A stretch of DNA of 8,707 nt, taken from positions 1 to 8,707 of the forward strand of contig JALOQG010000273.1 of NCBI GenBank assembly GCA_025453505.1. Direction: 5' to 3'. How positions within the stretch are numbered: the stretch's first letter is position 1; each line of letters begins with the position of its first letter. A model generated the notes under the pieces. That model did not search any database. It saw nothing but the letters and a program-made list of their open reading frames with translations, and was not told the DNA's origin. A program made the translations under genes and the position numbers. Of the stretch, positions 8,072 to 8,707 are shown in pieces. The DNA comes from Myxococcota bacterium (GTDB taxonomy: Bacteria > Myxococcota_A > UBA9160 > PR03).

Positions 8072-8707
8072 ATGGTGCGTTGGCATCTAACGGCTCGGCG
8101 CGCGGTCTTCGCGGCCGCCGCCGCGGTACTGGTCCTGCCCGTCGGTGCACGTGCGCAGGAAGACGCCGGAGCGGGCGCGCCGTCGTTCAAGGAAGGCGAT
8201 GTCATCAGCTTCGACAAGATCGATTCGCTGAAGAACTTCCTGCCCGCCGAGTTCTGGGCAAACCGCGACTTCTTCTTCTACGAAGGCATGAAGATGGAGA
8301 TCGGTCCGGCCTTCAAGGACTACTCGCCGCCGCCCGAGTGGCTCGCCGCGAGCGAGAAGTTCAAGGGCCAGGCCAAGATCGGTCCCGACGAAAGCCTCGA
8401 GAACTACACCTCCGGCTGGGCCTTCGATCCGGAGTCGATCGACTGCAAGGGCGATCCCAATGCCGGCGTGAAGCACATGTGGAACTTCACGTACGCCTGG
8501 GACGGCGACGGATCCGACACGCACTACTTCTACTCGTACTGGGATCGCGGCGAGGAGCTGCCGCTCTACTACGAGGGCACTTCGAAGACGATCCGCATGT
8601 CGCATCGGCCCGAGCCCGATCTGCTCGAGAAGAACGGCGGCGACCTCTTCCGCGGCGAGAAGCGCTCGCTGGCCTTCGGCATCGAGGTCGACGCCCCGTT
8701 CGACGCG
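8072..8707 (+). CDS. DUF1329 secreted envelope protein (partial, C-terminal part beyond the window)
   Basis: The first 212 residues of a DUF1329 protein, a family with a LolA/LolB-like fold and no settled biochemical role, usually around 450 residues. A clear Sec signal peptide is present: basic MVRWHLTARR, hydrophobic AVFAAAAAVLVLPV, then ARA cleaved before Q29. There is no lipobox cysteine, so it is probably periplasmic or peripherally bound to the outer membrane. The mature start EGDVISFDKIDSLKNFLP (41-58) is the family hallmark: entry of a GD-I-S motif followed by a helix ending in LLP or FLP. The remainder is rich in aromatic and acidic residues (DFFFYEGMKM, GPAFKDYSPPPEW, HYFYSYWD), consistent with a beta-sheet, lipid-binding surface. 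AAAGGAG five bases before ATG 8072 and the signal peptide fix the start. Members are often encoded beside DUF1302 proteins or RND-type transporters; what lies downstream here is not visible. Confidence 0.85.
   Translation, partial: MVRWHLTARRAVFAAAAAVLVLPVGARAQEDAGAGAPSFKEGDVISFDKIDSLKNFLPAEFWANRDFFFYEGMKMEIGPAFKDYSPPPEWLAASEKFKGQAKIGPDESLENYTSGWAFDPESIDCKGDPNAGVKHMWNFTYAWDGDGSDTHYFYSYWDRGEELPLYYEGTSKTIRMSHRPEPDLLEKNGGDLFRGEKRSLAFGIEVDAPFDA

Noticed and set aside
7854..8090. Possible 78-residue leader peptide before the DUF1329 gene
   Set aside because: No ribosome-binding site, a start upstream of the predicted promoter, and no recognisable sequence. It is most likely chance.
8087..8605. 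172-codon minus-strand frame under the DUF1329 gene
   Set aside because: The plus strand has a signal peptide, a good Shine-Dalgarno and DUF1329 motifs, so the antisense frame is a shadow.

Overview
This is a GC-rich window (roughly 70 % by eye) from a bacterial chromosome, densely packed with genes. The gene content (a deltaproteobacterial-looking RlmE N-terminus, RimO, a methylmalonyl-CoA-epimerase-like VOC protein, a DUF1329 envelope protein) fits a Gram-negative of the old 'Deltaproteobacteria' breadth, such as Myxococcota or Binatota-like lineages. That placement is an inference of low certainty. No mobile element, CRISPR array, tRNA or rRNA was seen.

Layout. (1) Positions 1-4472, minus strand, one apparent operon read right to left: an NAD-type isocitrate dehydrogenase gene carrying a deletion/frameshift near 4276-4280; an alkaline-phosphatase-superfamily (type I phosphodiesterase/nucleotide pyrophosphatase) enzyme; a GT2 dolichyl-phosphate-mannose-synthase-like glycosyltransferase; and a GT4 glycosyltransferase that runs off the left edge. 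The gaps are only 3, 16 and 33 bases. (2) 4473-4583, a divergent intergenic region. (3) 4584-5839, plus strand: ribosomal protein L3, then immediately the 23S rRNA 2'-O-methyltransferase RlmE, whose apparent first codon is GTC. (4) 5836-7194, minus strand: RimO, the S12 methylthiotransferase, convergent with rlmE; the two stop codons overlap in one CTAG. (5) 7267-7752, plus strand: a small VOC-fold metalloenzyme. (6) 7753-8071, a 319-base leader/promoter region. (7) 8072 to the right edge: the N-terminal part of a secreted DUF1329 protein.

How the genes relate. The centre (L3, RlmE, RimO) is a ribosome assembly/modification neighbourhood, and it is unusual because L3 normally sits in the S10 operon between S10 and L4. 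The left operon looks like a small envelope-glycan or lipid-modification cassette (phosphodiesterase plus two glycosyltransferases) attached to a TCA-cycle gene. The right end is an envelope protein with its own promoter. No clear novel defence or biosynthetic system is visible. The points most worth checking are the broken isocitrate dehydrogenase gene, the missing canonical start of rlmE, and the isolated L3 gene.
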